DNA of 64,000 bases from Pectobacterium colocasium (GCF_020181655.1 NZ_CP084032.1:496001-560000), one strand, 5' to 3'. Shown: positions 1-9,068, counted from the first letter of the stretch. The notes: generated by a model not told the origin, from the sequence alone. Numbers and translations: made by a program.

Positions 1-262
1 GCTGTGTGGCGAGCTCTGAGCCGAATTTTTTCCCCTGACTACCAAAATAACCTGCGCTCAAGCCGCGTTCACGCTGTAGCTGGTGGGCGAACTCGCCTGC
101 ATCGCGTGCCAGCGTAATGAGTTTCCCCATCCGGATCATTTCATTTTCGGTGCTGCGGCGTTCCATCACGCCGGAAAAGCTGAACCACAGCAGGGCAAGG
201 ATAGGAGGAAGAAGGGCAAGAATGAACTTACTACGGATCGAGATGTGATGAAGGGATTTCAT
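1..262 (-). CDS. Methyl-accepting chemotaxis protein with NIT-type sensor (N-terminal part only)
   Basis: The reading frame starts at ATG 262-260 behind a GGAG ribosome site and runs off the left edge of the window, giving the first 87 residues. Residues about 10-30 are a transmembrane helix after a short basic N-terminus. It is followed by a periplasmic segment with the motif QLQRERGLSAGYFGS. This pattern is typical of the NIT (nitrate/nitrite sensing) domain, found in chemoreceptors and some kinases. A sigma-28-like promoter lies upstream, which favours a chemoreceptor. The signalling domain lies outside the window, so the output is inferred. Confidence 0.7.
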   Translation of the reverse strand, partial: MKSLHHISIRSKFILALLPPILALLWFSFSGVMERRSTENEMIRMGKLITLARDAGEFAHQLQRERGLSAGYFGSQGKKFGSELATQ

Positions 263-337
263 AGGTGTGCTCCATAACCTGCAAGTCGTCCGTTCCTGAC
301 ATGTGCAGTGTGCAAAAGTAGACAGGGGTTTATTTTA

Positions 338-364
338 GTTTCGGCGATATGAAGCAATGATTTA
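338..364 (-). promoter_or_regulatory. Candidate sigma-28 (FliA) promoter of the left-edge chemoreceptor
   Basis: On the minus strand, TAAATCAT is followed by exactly 11 bases and then GCCGAAAC. The enterobacterial FliA consensus is TAAAGTTT-N11-GCCGATAA, so 5 of 8 and 6 of 8 positions match with the correct spacer. The site lies about 75 bases upstream of the start codon at 262. It is a match by eye, and transcription is inferred. Confidence 0.5.
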
Positions 365-636
365 GCATTGATGAGATGTCATCCATAAAAAAAGTGTGTC
401 TACTCTGGTTGGACTTCTTTCACAAGAAGATTTCACTATTAGGCTATGGTACTACCTCGTTATCTAACTCTTTAATAACTCAATATGGGTATTTGCGTGA
501 CGAATACAGGATGTGGCGAGCGGTGACTGAGCGATTTTGATTGGATCTGAATGCGAGCGGAGTAACGGATAACCGAAAGGTTAATGCGGCATAGCCCCAA
601 AGAATCAGGGCTACGCGCATGCAGATAGAAAAACTA
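365..636. other. Intergenic region between the chemoreceptor and the exported protein
   Basis: With the promoter at 338-364, the gene-free stretch runs from 263 to 636. I see a short inverted repeat (AGCCC/GGGCT, about 593-612) downstream of the exported-protein gene that could be a weak terminator. No other gene or recognisable site is seen. A 93-codon frame reading leftward from 761 overlaps the end of the neighbouring gene out of frame and shows no family resemblance. Confidence 0.4.
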
Positions 637-3294
637 TCAGGGGTGAGCTGACATTGAAGGAGTACTTTCTCCATTGCTGTTGGTGGCCACGATCCGGTAA
701 TAGTAACGACCAGACGCGCCGCCAGAGCGATCGCTATAGCTGTTATCCGTGACGGTGGCAATTGCCTTATAAGTCCCGTTCTCGCTGGTGGATCGCATCA
801 CTTTATAGTTCTGGCTGCCTGATGATGGTGTCCAGAATAATGCGTTTACACCGTTGGTATTCTGTGACCCCAGATGCAGTGGCGTGCTGGGTACGGCCTT
901 GGCATCACGGGTGTCATTCAGGTAGAGCACAACGGTAGAGCGTGGATCGACGGTCACGTTACCGGACAGCGTTCGCTGTGATACCAGATCTTCCGCGCCC
1001 TTAAAGCCGACTGGTGTTTTCAGGGCGTAGCGGTTGTCGGCGCTGGCATTAATACCAATGAGATAGTGGCCGAAACGTGCGGCATAGAAATCGGCCTTGC
1101 CTCGGAAAGGTTCATCGTTGGATGCCTCTTCAGGTTTAATGCCGAGCGGCAGGATTTCACCAGCATAGGCGTTAGTCGGCGGATTGGGAGGCGTATAGGG
1201 TGTTTTCTCCGGCATGTCGATGCGGTTAGGGCGTGTATAGCTCGCCGTTGAACGAAAGATCGGGGTGGTTTCCAGTACACCATACTGATCATAGCCCGGA
1301 GTGCTGAAATGGAAACGCGCCAGCCCGTTGATGCCGGTTCCTGCTTTGGCCTGCCAATATGTCGTCAGCCACAGGCGCTCATTACCTTTTTTGACGGCTA
1401 CGATGGCGTTCTCTTCGTCCGCCCAGGCAAAATCCGGCTGGCCTTCGCTCATTGGCAGACGCGCACCACTGTTGCTTGCGGCTTTGATCGTCTGATAATC
1501 GGCAAAAACATCCAGCGCTTCAAAGGCAGACTCTGCGCCGTCTAGGTTGGCAAAGAACTGATTGTCCTCCAGCATCTGTTTAGCATACCCAATCAGTGTT
1601 GCATCTTTGCTGGCAGCAGCAACGCGCAGTCCTTTGGCGCGTTCATTGGTATTGAGGGTATCGACGTAAGCGAGATAGCCCGCGAAATTACCGTCACTCT
1701 CGTGTGCGCCGCGCCAGGCTAGCAGGCCGATGGCTTCCACCGAACGGTAATTGGCGCCGTTACTTATTTCAATCGCTGGGCGACGGAAAGGCGCACGCGC
1801 ATTAGCCATTTTGATCATCTGTTTACGAAAATCTTCATTGCCTGTCACGCGATAATACTCGGCAAGGTACGATTGAACTTCACCATAGCCTGCACCGAGA
1901 TAGCCCCATTCGCGCGTCTGACCTTTGTTGGTCACCTGATAATAATGGCTTCCGTATGGTTTTTGTCCGCCTTCTTCCGGTCCGTTAAGATCATTCCCTG
2001 TCCAGGGCAACATGCCTGCAGCTTCTTTGATATAACGCTGCGCAATGTTCTCTGCAAAGGCGCGTGAATCGCCTAATGTCAGCATCCCTTTATTCGCGAA
2101 ATAAATATTGGTGCTGGCGATCAGTGATTGGTTCGTCAAGGTTCTGCGATCTTTCTGGCGGCCAAATTCACGGCTGGCGAACAGCATGTCTGCCCAGGCG
2201 AGACGGCGCGATTTATTACCCACACTGCCGTAGTTGACGGCAGCATTAAGCTGCGCAGATGTGAAAGCATCGTTAAGGTAGTAGATCGCCTGTCCTAAAT
2301 CGCCGTAATTACCGCCCCAGTTTTTTGTCGCCAGATTGGGGTCGGCATAATACTGCGTCGCGTAGGCATCAAGTGTTGCGATGACTTTTTCAACGACAGC
2401 CGAATTTTTATAACCCGCGAGTTCGGGAACAGACCAGGCGCGCGCCAGATAGCGTAAATCTCCCCCAGATAATGCATCGGTAGTTGCTGATTTATTGAGA
2501 AGCGCCTTAATCCGGTTATTCACCGCAGTACGAAACCGACCATTTGTGCCGAGAATGTCATCGCCTGGTGAAGGGCGTGTCGTTACGGCTGGCTCGCTAC
2601 CCTGTTTTTCTCCCGCGACGTTAAGGAAGGGGTCAACATGCGTGTAGGCGCGATAAATACCTCGGCTTGGCTGGTTCATCGCATACTGATAAGGGCTGGT
2701 AGATTCAGGCCCGCCGGAACCGAAGGGATAGAGCCGTCCAGTGGAGACGATTTTCAGCGTGACGGACGTGCTGCCTCTGGTCATAGCATAAGGCAGTAGC
2801 GTCGTAGAGTAGAAAAAACGCCCCGGTAGCGGCTTATGCCAGTGAGCGACGCTGAGCGGTGCATAGTCGCCTTCATGACGATAGCCTATTTGATATTCGA
2901 CACCGTCTTTGATCATATAAAGGTAGAGACGGCCCGTATTAATGTTGCCGTCGTCTTCCCCCCACAGTTTGACAGAAACATAATTGCGACGCAGTGGATC
3001 GACCTGCATGGTAAATGTCAGGCTGCCGCCGTAGATACCTGTTTGCTGGAAAGGGAGTAATTTACGGGCTGATTCGCCCAGTGCGCCTGAGAGGATTTGG
3101 CTGTTTTCTCCATTGAGGCCGTGACCGCTTTCTGACGCCGTATCACCAAAGGTAATGCTATCAACGAGGCCCGTCGCCTCTACACTCGCTGCTGAAGCTG
3201 AGTTTGCTATGGCGCTCACTGCGTTGAAGGTGGCCGCGGAGGCCAAAGCCAGGGTGAGTAATAAGGCTTTCCTTAGTCGTGCGGGTATCATCAT
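637..3294 (-). CDS. Large exported protein of unknown function with C-terminal fibronectin type III domain
   Basis: The protein has 885 residues. A Sec signal peptide (basic start, hydrophobic residues about 10-28, Ala-rich cleavage region) indicates export. Residues about 40-230 look beta-rich. The middle (about 255-560) is alpha-helical and aromatic-rich, with segments such as NWGGNYGDLGQAIYYL that recall the alpha/alpha toroids of polysaccharide lyases and glycosidases. The last 85-90 residues read as a fibronectin type III domain (LFWTPSSGSQNYKVMRST, YYYRIVATNSNGES). Secreted enzymes that act on plant cell walls often have this layout, but I recognise no catalytic motif and assign no reaction. 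The gene stands alone between a chemoreceptor and mgtA. The start is ATG 3294, preceded by AAGGAGTTCA. Confidence 0.75.
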   Translation of the reverse strand: MMIPARLRKALLLTLALASAATFNAVSAIANSASAASVEATGLVDSITFGDTASESGHGLNGENSQILSGALGESARKLLPFQQTGIYGGSLTFTMQVDPLRRNYVSVKLWGEDDGNINTGRLYLYMIKDGVEYQIGYRHEGDYAPLSVAHWHKPLPGRFFYSTTLLPYAMTRGSTSVTLKIVSTGRLYPFGSGGPESTSPYQYAMNQPSRGIYRAYTHVDPFLNVAGEKQGSEPAVTTRPSPGDDILGTNGRFRTAVNNRIKALLNKSATTDALSGGDLRYLARAWSVPELAGYKNSAVVEKVIATLDAYATQYYADPNLATKNWGGNYGDLGQAIYYLNDAFTSAQLNAAVNYGSVGNKSRRLAWADMLFASREFGRQKDRRTLTNQSLIASTNIYFANKGMLTLGDSRAFAENIAQRYIKEAAGMLPWTGNDLNGPEEGGQKPYGSHYYQVTNKGQTREWGYLGAGYGEVQSYLAEYYRVTGNEDFRKQMIKMANARAPFRRPAIEISNGANYRSVEAIGLLAWRGAHESDGNFAGYLAYVDTLNTNERAKGLRVAAASKDATLIGYAKQMLEDNQFFANLDGAESAFEALDVFADYQTIKAASNSGARLPMSEGQPDFAWADEENAIVAVKKGNERLWLTTYWQAKAGTGINGLARFHFSTPGYDQYGVLETTPIFRSTASYTRPNRIDMPEKTPYTPPNPPTNAYAGEILPLGIKPEEASNDEPFRGKADFYAARFGHYLIGINASADNRYALKTPVGFKGAEDLVSQRTLSGNVTVDPRSTVVLYLNDTRDAKAVPSTPLHLGSQNTNGVNALFWTPSSGSQNYKVMRSTSENGTYKAIATVTDNSYSDRSGGASGRYYYRIVATNSNGESTPSMSAHP

Positions 3295-3450
3295 TGAACT
3301 CCTTTTACCGATTTTCTATTGTCCGTAGTGTGAAATATCAAATGATCGTGACAGATCGAATGCTCCTCTATCATGCCTGATTGTGTACGGCATCAAACGA
3401 TGGTTTTGGTATGTAATATGCCTTTATCATCAGCCTTTGTTTGAGTACGT

Positions 3451-3476
3451 ACGGCGGGCGACAGCGCACCCGCCGT
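3451..3476 (-). terminator. Terminator-like hairpin downstream of mgtA
   Basis: ACGGCGGG and CCCGCCGT form a perfect 8-bp GC-rich stem around a 10-base loop, 18 bases past the mgtA stop codon. No clear T run follows on the minus strand, so it may be a weak or factor-dependent terminator. Confidence 0.5.
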
Positions 3477-3494
3477 GAAAACGTCAAGAAGGGA

Positions 3495-6206
3495 TCAGAA
3501 CCATTGGCCAAAGCGGCGGATGTAGGCGCGTTTGACCAACTGAGCGACGGTGCAGTAGCCAATCAGCGTGGCGACCAGCCAGGGGAAGTATTCCCACGGT
3601 AGCGGCTGTAACCCGACCAGCGGCCCTAGTGGTGAGAACGGTAGATAGATGCCCATCGCCATCACCAATCCTGTCATCAACATCACTGGCAGCGCCGCTG
3701 TACTCTGAATAAACGGGATCTTCTGGGTACGCAGCATATGCACCACCAGCGTTTGTGACAGTAATCCCTCAACGAACCAGCCTGACTGGAACAGTGCCTG
3801 ATGTTCTACGCTGTTAGCGGCAAACACGAACCACATCAACGCGTAGGTGGTGATGTCAAAAATCGATGACGTCGGCCCGATACACAGCATGAAGCGACCG
3901 ATATTTTTAGCATCCCATTTGCGTGGTTTACGCAGGAACTCTTTATCCATTTTGTCCCACGGCAGCGACAGTTGGGAGATGTCATACATCAGGTTTTGAA
4001 TCAGCAGATGGATCGCCAGCATCGGCAGGAACGGAATAAAGGCACTGGCGACCAGCACCGAAAACACGTTGCCGAAGTTAGAACTGGCGGTCATGTTCAG
4101 GTATTTGATGATATTCCCGAACGTCTCACGCCCTTTGATAACGCCTTCCTCCAGCACCATTAGATTCTTTTCCAGCAGAATGATATCAGCCGATTCCTTG
4201 GCGATATCCGTGCCGGTATCGACAGAAATCCCGATATCGGCATCGCGCAGGGCGGGCGCATCGTTGATACCGTCACCTAAAAAGCCGACCGTATGATCAT
4301 TGCCTTGCAGCGCCTTCAGTACGCGAGATTTTTGCAGCGGCGTCAGCCGGGCAAAAATGGTGCGCTGTTCCACCAATACGCCAAGCTGCTCATCGCTGAG
4401 CGCATCGATCGCATTCCCCTCCAGTACGTCGCCCGGTTCCAGCCCGACGTCGCGGCAGATCTTGCTGGTAATGATCGCGTTATCGCCCGTCAGGACTTTA
4501 ACCGTCACACCATTTTCATGCAGGGCACGAAGGGCGGCAGAGGCACTTTCTTTCGGCGGATCGAGGAACGTCAGCAGGCCGCAGAGGGTCAGGCCGCGTT
4601 CATCCTCGGCGCTGAGTGGCAGCGTGCTGCCCACCGGACTCAGCTCACGGGTGCCGATCATCAACACGCGAAACCCTTGCTGATTGTAGCTTTCCGCCAG
4701 CGTTTTCAGCGTATTACGGCGTTCATCGTCCAGTTCATACCGCTGTCCGTTTTCATTCACGTGTGTGGCGACAGACAGCATTTCTTCTACCGCGCCTTTG
4801 CAAATCAGGCGTTGCTGGTTGTGTTCATCCGCAACGATGATGGAGAGGCGGCGGCGAATAAAATCAAACGGCAGCTCATCGATTTTGCGATAGCGGCCCA
4901 GCGCGGCGATGGCGGGGTTATGGCGGCCAAACTGCATGATCGCCTGATCCATCAGGTTTTTCATGCCGCTCTGATGCGCGCTGTTGAGCCAGGCGAGTTG
5001 CAGCACGCTCTCATCGGCCTGACCCTGCGTATTCAGGTGATGCTCAAGGATGATGCGATCCTGCGTTAACGTACCGGTTTTATCGGTGCACAGTACATCC
5101 ATCGCGCCAAAATTCTGAATCGCGTTCAGGCGTTTGACCACGACTTTGCGCCGTGCCATGGCAATCGCGCCTTTTGCCAGATTGGACGAGACGATCATCG
5201 GCAGCATTTCCGGTGTCAGGCCAACCGCGACCGCCAGCGCAAACAGACTGGCGTCCATCCAGTCGCCTTTGGTGAAGCCGTTGATCAGCAGCACGACGGG
5301 CACCATCACGACCATAAAACGGATCAGCAGCCAGCTTACGCTGTTGACGCCGCGATCGAAGGCAGTTTGGGAACGGGTGCCGACGATGGATTTCGCCAGC
5401 GAGCCAAAGTAAGTATGGCTACCGGTCGCCACGACGATGGCCGTTGCCGTGCCGCTGGAAATGTTGGTTCCCATCAGGCAGATGTTGGATAACGACAGCA
5501 GATCGCTTTCGCCGACGCAGCTTGTGGGCTGGCAGCCTTTGGCACTGATATCGCTGAACACGTCGTATTTTTCGATCGGCAGTGATTCACCGGTTAGTAC
5601 CGCCTGACTGACGAACAGATCGCGTGATTCCACCAGCCGCACATCCGCAGGCACCATATCGCCAGCGGAAAGCAGCAGAATATCGCCGGGCACCAACTGC
5701 TGAAGCGGGATTTCCTGCATGACGGCGTTGGCGCTGGCGTGAGGGCGGCGCAGTACGGTAGCCGTTGTCCGCACCATGGATTTCAGCGCTTCTGCTGCTT
5801 TATTGGTGCGAAATTCCTGCCAGAAGCGCAGCAGGCCGCTCAGGCTCACCATCACCAGAATGATGATCACGCCGGTGAGTGATGTCTCTTCGTTATGGCG
5901 CAGCGGCAGCCAGTAATCGGTGAAAAAGCTGATAGCGGCCAGCGCGGTCAGCACGTAAATAAACGGGTTATTAAACGCGGCGGCTAACTGTACCAGCGCG
6001 TGTGGTGCTTTCTCATGGGCGACGCGGTTTTCGCCATAGGTTTGCTGACGTTCAATGACGTCATCATGGCTTAAGCCGTGCAGATGGGTATTCAGGTTAG
6101 CCAGCGTTTGATCGAGGCTGTTTTGCGCCTCACGGGCAATCGCAAAAGTGGCCGTGGGGGTTTTACGGGCGCGGCGATACCCCGTTTGCGTGATCATATC
6201 GGTCAT
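3495..6206 (-). CDS. mgtA: Magnesium-transporting P-type ATPase MgtA
   Basis: An inner-membrane P3B-type ATPase that imports Mg2+ using ATP. It has 903 residues, close to the E. coli protein. It carries the family motifs in order: LTGES in the actuator domain, CTDKTGTLTQ with the phosphorylated Asp near residue 375, and FLGDGINDAPAL at the hinge, followed by a block of C-terminal membrane helices. The N-terminal cation-ATPase domain is also present. The gene stands alone. Its roughly 190-base leader carries a short proline-rich ORF (6352-6399), as in the MgtL-controlled mgtA genes of Salmonella and E. coli. Expression is therefore expected to respond to Mg2+ both at initiation (PhoP/PhoQ) and within the leader. 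I could not identify a convincing PhoP box. Confidence 0.96.
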   Translation of the reverse strand: MTDMITQTGYRRARKTPTATFAIAREAQNSLDQTLANLNTHLHGLSHDDVIERQQTYGENRVAHEKAPHALVQLAAAFNNPFIYVLTALAAISFFTDYWLPLRHNEETSLTGVIIILVMVSLSGLLRFWQEFRTNKAAEALKSMVRTTATVLRRPHASANAVMQEIPLQQLVPGDILLLSAGDMVPADVRLVESRDLFVSQAVLTGESLPIEKYDVFSDISAKGCQPTSCVGESDLLSLSNICLMGTNISSGTATAIVVATGSHTYFGSLAKSIVGTRSQTAFDRGVNSVSWLLIRFMVVMVPVVLLINGFTKGDWMDASLFALAVAVGLTPEMLPMIVSSNLAKGAIAMARRKVVVKRLNAIQNFGAMDVLCTDKTGTLTQDRIILEHHLNTQGQADESVLQLAWLNSAHQSGMKNLMDQAIMQFGRHNPAIAALGRYRKIDELPFDFIRRRLSIIVADEHNQQRLICKGAVEEMLSVATHVNENGQRYELDDERRNTLKTLAESYNQQGFRVLMIGTRELSPVGSTLPLSAEDERGLTLCGLLTFLDPPKESASAALRALHENGVTVKVLTGDNAIITSKICRDVGLEPGDVLEGNAIDALSDEQLGVLVEQRTIFARLTPLQKSRVLKALQGNDHTVGFLGDGINDAPALRDADIGISVDTGTDIAKESADIILLEKNLMVLEEGVIKGRETFGNIIKYLNMTASSNFGNVFSVLVASAFIPFLPMLAIHLLIQNLMYDISQLSLPWDKMDKEFLRKPRKWDAKNIGRFMLCIGPTSSIFDITTYALMWFVFAANSVEHQALFQSGWFVEGLLSQTLVVHMLRTQKIPFIQSTAALPVMLMTGLVMAMGIYLPFSPLGPLVGLQPLPWEYFPWLVATLIGYCTVAQLVKRAYIRRFGQWF

Positions 6207-6425
6207 GATGCTGCTCTCTTAATGTTGCCTGTCCGCCACGCACGAGCGCGCATCCCGAATAAAGGGACGTAAAGCGGAGAAAAATAAAGGTATTAAGGGA
6301 GGTAAACGGCGCAGGCGGAGAGAACAGAGAGGTCGGGGAAGAAGACGATCCTTATTCTAGCGGATGCGGTTTACCGGGCCATCTAGGGTGTTCGTCCATG
6401 TTGTCTCCTTATCGCCGTGCGGCGA
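6207..6425 (-). promoter_or_regulatory. mgtA leader region (Mg2+-sensing 5' untranslated region)
   Basis: This is the stretch between the mgtA start and just upstream of the short leader ORF. After the leader ORF stop it is pyrimidine-rich on the mRNA strand. In enterobacteria the mgtA leader controls elongation into the gene by coupling leader-peptide translation to RNA folding and Rho loading. That role here is inferred from position and the leader ORF. The transcript start is not defined. Confidence 0.5.
6352..6399 (-). CDS. mgtL: MgtL-like leader peptide of mgtA
   Basis: A 15-codon ORF, too short for ordinary gene calling. It starts at ATG 6399 behind a strong AAGGAG site and ends in TAA at 6354-6352. 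The product reads MDEHPRWPGKPHPLE: two acidic residues straight after Met, then prolines at 5, 8, 11 and 13. The known Salmonella/E. coli MgtL begins MEPDPTPLP, the same acid-then-proline composition with little sequence identity. Such N-termini are known to destabilise translating ribosomes at low Mg2+ and to slow them when proline is scarce. The position about 145 bases upstream of mgtA fits the leader-peptide role. Function here is inferred. Confidence 0.7.
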   Translation of the reverse strand: MDEHPRWPGKPHPLE

Positions 6426-6684
6426 GATAGCGAAATAGTCGTCAGTTGACGATGCAGGATACGTAGAGTACGTAGAAACCGTGACGTAAAAACAGCATAC
6501 GTAGTTTAGTGGTGCAACAATAACTCCTTTTGCCTAAACCGAACGTCAACGTTTGTTCATGAGACAAATTGAGTGTGTTTGCCGACGAACAGCGGGTATC
6601 GCGCCGTTCGTCGGTGCGAAGTGTGAAAAGGCGGGCGCTGAAAGCATGTGTGCCCCGCCGGGTAGCCAGCGGGGCAGAGGGGAA

Positions 6685-8262
6685 TTAATGAATTCTCAGC
6701 ATAGCGTCTTGATTCACTTTAAAGAAACGAACCGCATCACGCAGTTGTTCGCCCTGTTCCGTCATGGCGTGCGCCGCCGTGGCGGATTCTTCAACCAGCG
6801 CTGCGTTCTGCTGGGTGACGCGGTCCATTTGTTCTACCGCCACGCTAATCTCTTTAATGCCGATATGCTGCTCGTTGGAGGCTTGAGAAATCTCCGCCAC
6901 GATATCGGTGACCTTTTTCACTGACAGCACAATCTCCGACATCGCCTGGCTGGCTTTGTCTGCTCGCGCAGAGCCATCGGTAATTTTCTCGACGGTGCCT
7001 TCGATCAACGTTTTGATCTCTTTGGCGGCGTTGGCGCTCTTCTGTGCCAGTGTCCGAACTTCGCCCGCGACGACGGCAAAACCTTTTCCTTCGCTGCCCG
7101 CTCTGGCGGCTTCCACTGCGGCGTTCAGGGCAAGGATATTGGTCTGGAAAGCGATCCCTTCGATCACGGCTATAATATCGACGATCTTCTGTGAACTGTC
7201 GGAGATCTCATGCATCCGTTTGAGCATATCGTCCACGATAAGCCCACCCTGAGAAGCGGTTTCCGAGGTTTGCTGTGCCAACTGGCTAGCTTCCTTGGCG
7301 TTATCCGCATTCTGGCGCACGGTGTGCGTTAGCTGCTGCATATTCGCCGATGCCTGAATCAGCGAGGCTGCCTGCTCTTCGGTACGCTGCGACAGGTCAC
7401 TGTTACCCTGAGCAATCTCGCTGGATGCCAGCGAGATGGATTCACTGCCGCTCATGATGGTATGCACGATGCCCATCAACTGTTGGTTCATGTAGTTGAT
7501 GGAAGCCAGCAGGCTGCTGTTATCCCCTTGGCGCAGTTTGATTTCCGTTGTGAGATTACCGGAGGCAATCTCGGTCATGATTTCTTGTGCGTAATTCGGG
7601 TCGCCGCCGAGCTGGCGTGAAATATTGCGTGAGATAATGGTGGCGATAACGGCGGTCGTCAGCAGAGCGAGCAGCAGCAATCCCCAAACATAGTATTGCG
7701 ACGTCCTATACGTCGAATCGGCGCTGGCGACGATATCTTTTGCCGTCGCCACTTCCATATCCACCAGCTTGGCCAGATCTTTCATTAATTGACTACGATA
7801 CTTAGAGGAGCTTGCGCCGCTGATTTTACTCGCTTCAGCCAGATCGCCCCGGTTCACGGTATCAATTAGCGTGGCGTTGACCGAGTTAAAACCGGAGAAA
7901 TTATCGCCAATCACTTTAATCAGCGCTTTTTTATCCTCGCTATTCGCAACGGTTTGGTAGTTCTTCAGTGCAGCCAGGAAGGCATCGGCGTTTTGCAGTA
8001 ATTCTTTGCGATGGCCTTCGCGCTCTTCAGGGGTTTTGGAGTCGATATACTGTATTTGCTGCAAACGCGTTTCAGACAATGTGCCACGCATTTCCAAACT
8101 ATATCGCACGCCAGGCAGGCTGTTGCTGCTTAATTCAACAATACGACTGTTATTAACGCTAAGCTGGAGTAGTGAGACCACACCTAATAGCAGCATCATG
8201 GCTACCAGGACGGAAAACCCGAGTAATAACTTGGAGAACACTGTGAGTTGAGAGAATTTCAT
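6685..8262 (-). CDS. Methyl-accepting chemotaxis protein (Tsr/Tar type)
   Basis: A transmembrane chemoreceptor of 525 residues that would signal to CheA/CheW. Layout: first membrane helix about 10-32, periplasmic four-helix-bundle-like ligand domain about 33-188, second helix about 190-212, HAMP domain, then the cytoplasmic coiled coil. The highly conserved hairpin tip is present (ILALNAAVEAARAGSEGKGF and VVAGEVRTLAQKSANAAKEI). It ends VNQDAMLRIH and lacks the C-terminal NWETF-type pentapeptide that tethers CheR and CheB, so adaptation would depend on other receptors. The ligand is unknown. It is a single-gene unit with its own sigma-28-like promoter. Confidence 0.93.
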   Translation of the reverse strand: MKFSQLTVFSKLLLGFSVLVAMMLLLGVVSLLQLSVNNSRIVELSSNSLPGVRYSLEMRGTLSETRLQQIQYIDSKTPEEREGHRKELLQNADAFLAALKNYQTVANSEDKKALIKVIGDNFSGFNSVNATLIDTVNRGDLAEASKISGASSSKYRSQLMKDLAKLVDMEVATAKDIVASADSTYRTSQYYVWGLLLLALLTTAVIATIISRNISRQLGGDPNYAQEIMTEIASGNLTTEIKLRQGDNSSLLASINYMNQQLMGIVHTIMSGSESISLASSEIAQGNSDLSQRTEEQAASLIQASANMQQLTHTVRQNADNAKEASQLAQQTSETASQGGLIVDDMLKRMHEISDSSQKIVDIIAVIEGIAFQTNILALNAAVEAARAGSEGKGFAVVAGEVRTLAQKSANAAKEIKTLIEGTVEKITDGSARADKASQAMSEIVLSVKKVTDIVAEISQASNEQHIGIKEISVAVEQMDRVTQQNAALVEESATAAHAMTEQGEQLRDAVRFFKVNQDAMLRIH

Positions 8263-8300
8263 CGCTATTCTTATTGATTATTAGAGAGAAGGTAATAGTG

Positions 8301-8327
8301 ATAACGGCAAATAAAATAAGATCTTTA
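8301..8327 (-). promoter_or_regulatory. Candidate sigma-28 (FliA) promoter of the chemoreceptor gene
   Basis: On the minus strand, TAAAGATC, 11 bases, then GCCGTTAT match the FliA consensus TAAAGTTT-N11-GCCGATAA at 6 of 8 positions in each box with exact spacing. The site ends about 40 bases upstream of the start codon at 8262. This fits co-regulation with flagellar class 3 genes. Confidence 0.6.
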
Positions 8328-8653
8328 TAATACGTAATTCGATAAAGAGAGTGGAGTGATGAAACGGAATTTAATAATAAAAAACTTCATTTCATCGATA
8401 GTAAGTTCTGATTATTTTTTATTTTTAACTATTTTATTTTAAATTGAGCGGGTGGTTGTTAAACATTGTTTTAATAAATGTTCTTATTTTTAATGTGAGA
8501 AGTAAAGCATTCACAAATAGGGGAAATAAAATGTGACTGCCATCAATAATCAATAAATATTTATGTGCTTACTAAAGCTAATAACTATATGTAACGAAAC
8601 CCATTAATTAAATGACAAATTATTTCTTTTTGATCTCTTCTATCATAACGACA
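8328..8653. other. AT-rich intergenic region between chemoreceptor and rhamnose genes
   Basis: This strongly AT-rich stretch contains no open frame that looks coding. It lies upstream of the minus-strand chemoreceptor and downstream of the minus-strand rhaM. Apart from the sigma-28-like promoter on its left and the hairpin on its right, I see nothing recognisable. Confidence 0.4.
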
Positions 8654-8676
8654 CAGCGGTAATATCATTACCGCTG
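8654..8676 (-). terminator. Hairpin downstream of the rhamnose operon
   Basis: CAGCGGTAAT and ATTACCGCTG form a perfect 10-bp stem with a 3-base loop, about 25 bases past the rhaM stop. It is probably the operon terminator, although the T run is weak. Confidence 0.6.
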
Positions 8677-8701
8677 CACGATGAGGCTCACAAAGTATGC
8701 C

Positions 8702-9016
8702 TTAGTCCAGATAGAACACCGGTTCCAGCGCATCTCTGACCGGGCTGTTATCGGGATTGGAGGGCATGACGTCGCTCATGTGCTTCCACCAGCGCTGGCA
8801 GACTTCCGTTTGTGCAATCGCTTCCCAGCGTGCTTCGGATTCGACTTCCACATAGCCGAACAGCAGATTGCGCTGTTTATCCAGAAAAATACTGTAGTGG
8901 TGCGCGCCGTGGTTTTTCAGCACTTCGGCCAGTTCCGGCCAGATAGGGTTGTGGCGATGTTGGTATTCATCGTGGCAGTCAGGAAAAACCGACATCACAA
9001 AAGCCTTACGCAACAT
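8702..9016 (-). CDS. rhaM: L-rhamnose mutarotase
   Basis: A cytoplasmic enzyme that interconverts the alpha and beta anomers of L-rhamnose so that the isomerase receives its preferred form. Its 104 residues equal the length of E. coli RhaM (YiiL). Family features are visible: His-rich [15 protein letters not shown] near the start, [11 protein letters not shown], and the C-terminal WWKHMSDVM. It is the last gene of rhaBADM, separated from rhaD by about 100 bases that contain a hairpin, so its level may differ from that of the upstream genes. Confidence 0.95.
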   Translation of the reverse strand: MLRKAFVMSVFPDCHDEYQHRHNPIWPELAEVLKNHGAHHYSIFLDKQRNLLFGYVEVESEARWEAIAQTEVCQRWWKHMSDVMPSNPDNSPVRDALEPVFYLD

Positions 9017-9045
9017 GGATGAGTCCCCTGTAATCGTTAGCAGAA

Positions 9046-9068
9046 CGCCACGACGTGAGGCCGTGGCG
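9046..9068. repeat. Inverted repeat between rhaD and rhaM
   Basis: CGCCACG and CGTGGCG form a perfect 7-bp GC-rich stem around 9 bases, extended by flanking A/T pairs. It lies within the operon and could attenuate transcription or protect the 3' end of the rhaD message. Its function is not known. Confidence 0.4.

Noticed and set aside
480..761. 93-codon frame on the minus strand
   Set aside because: It overlaps the 3' end of the exported-protein gene in another frame and lacks a ribosome site or recognisable domain.
4293..5069. 258-codon open frame on the plus strand
   Set aside because: It is antisense to mgtA, whose motifs are unmistakable, and the product is of low complexity with no family resemblance.
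6400..6560. Possible PhoP box upstream of mgtL
   Set aside because: Several GTTTA-like hexamers occur, but none as a pair with the 11-base periodicity of the PhoP box.
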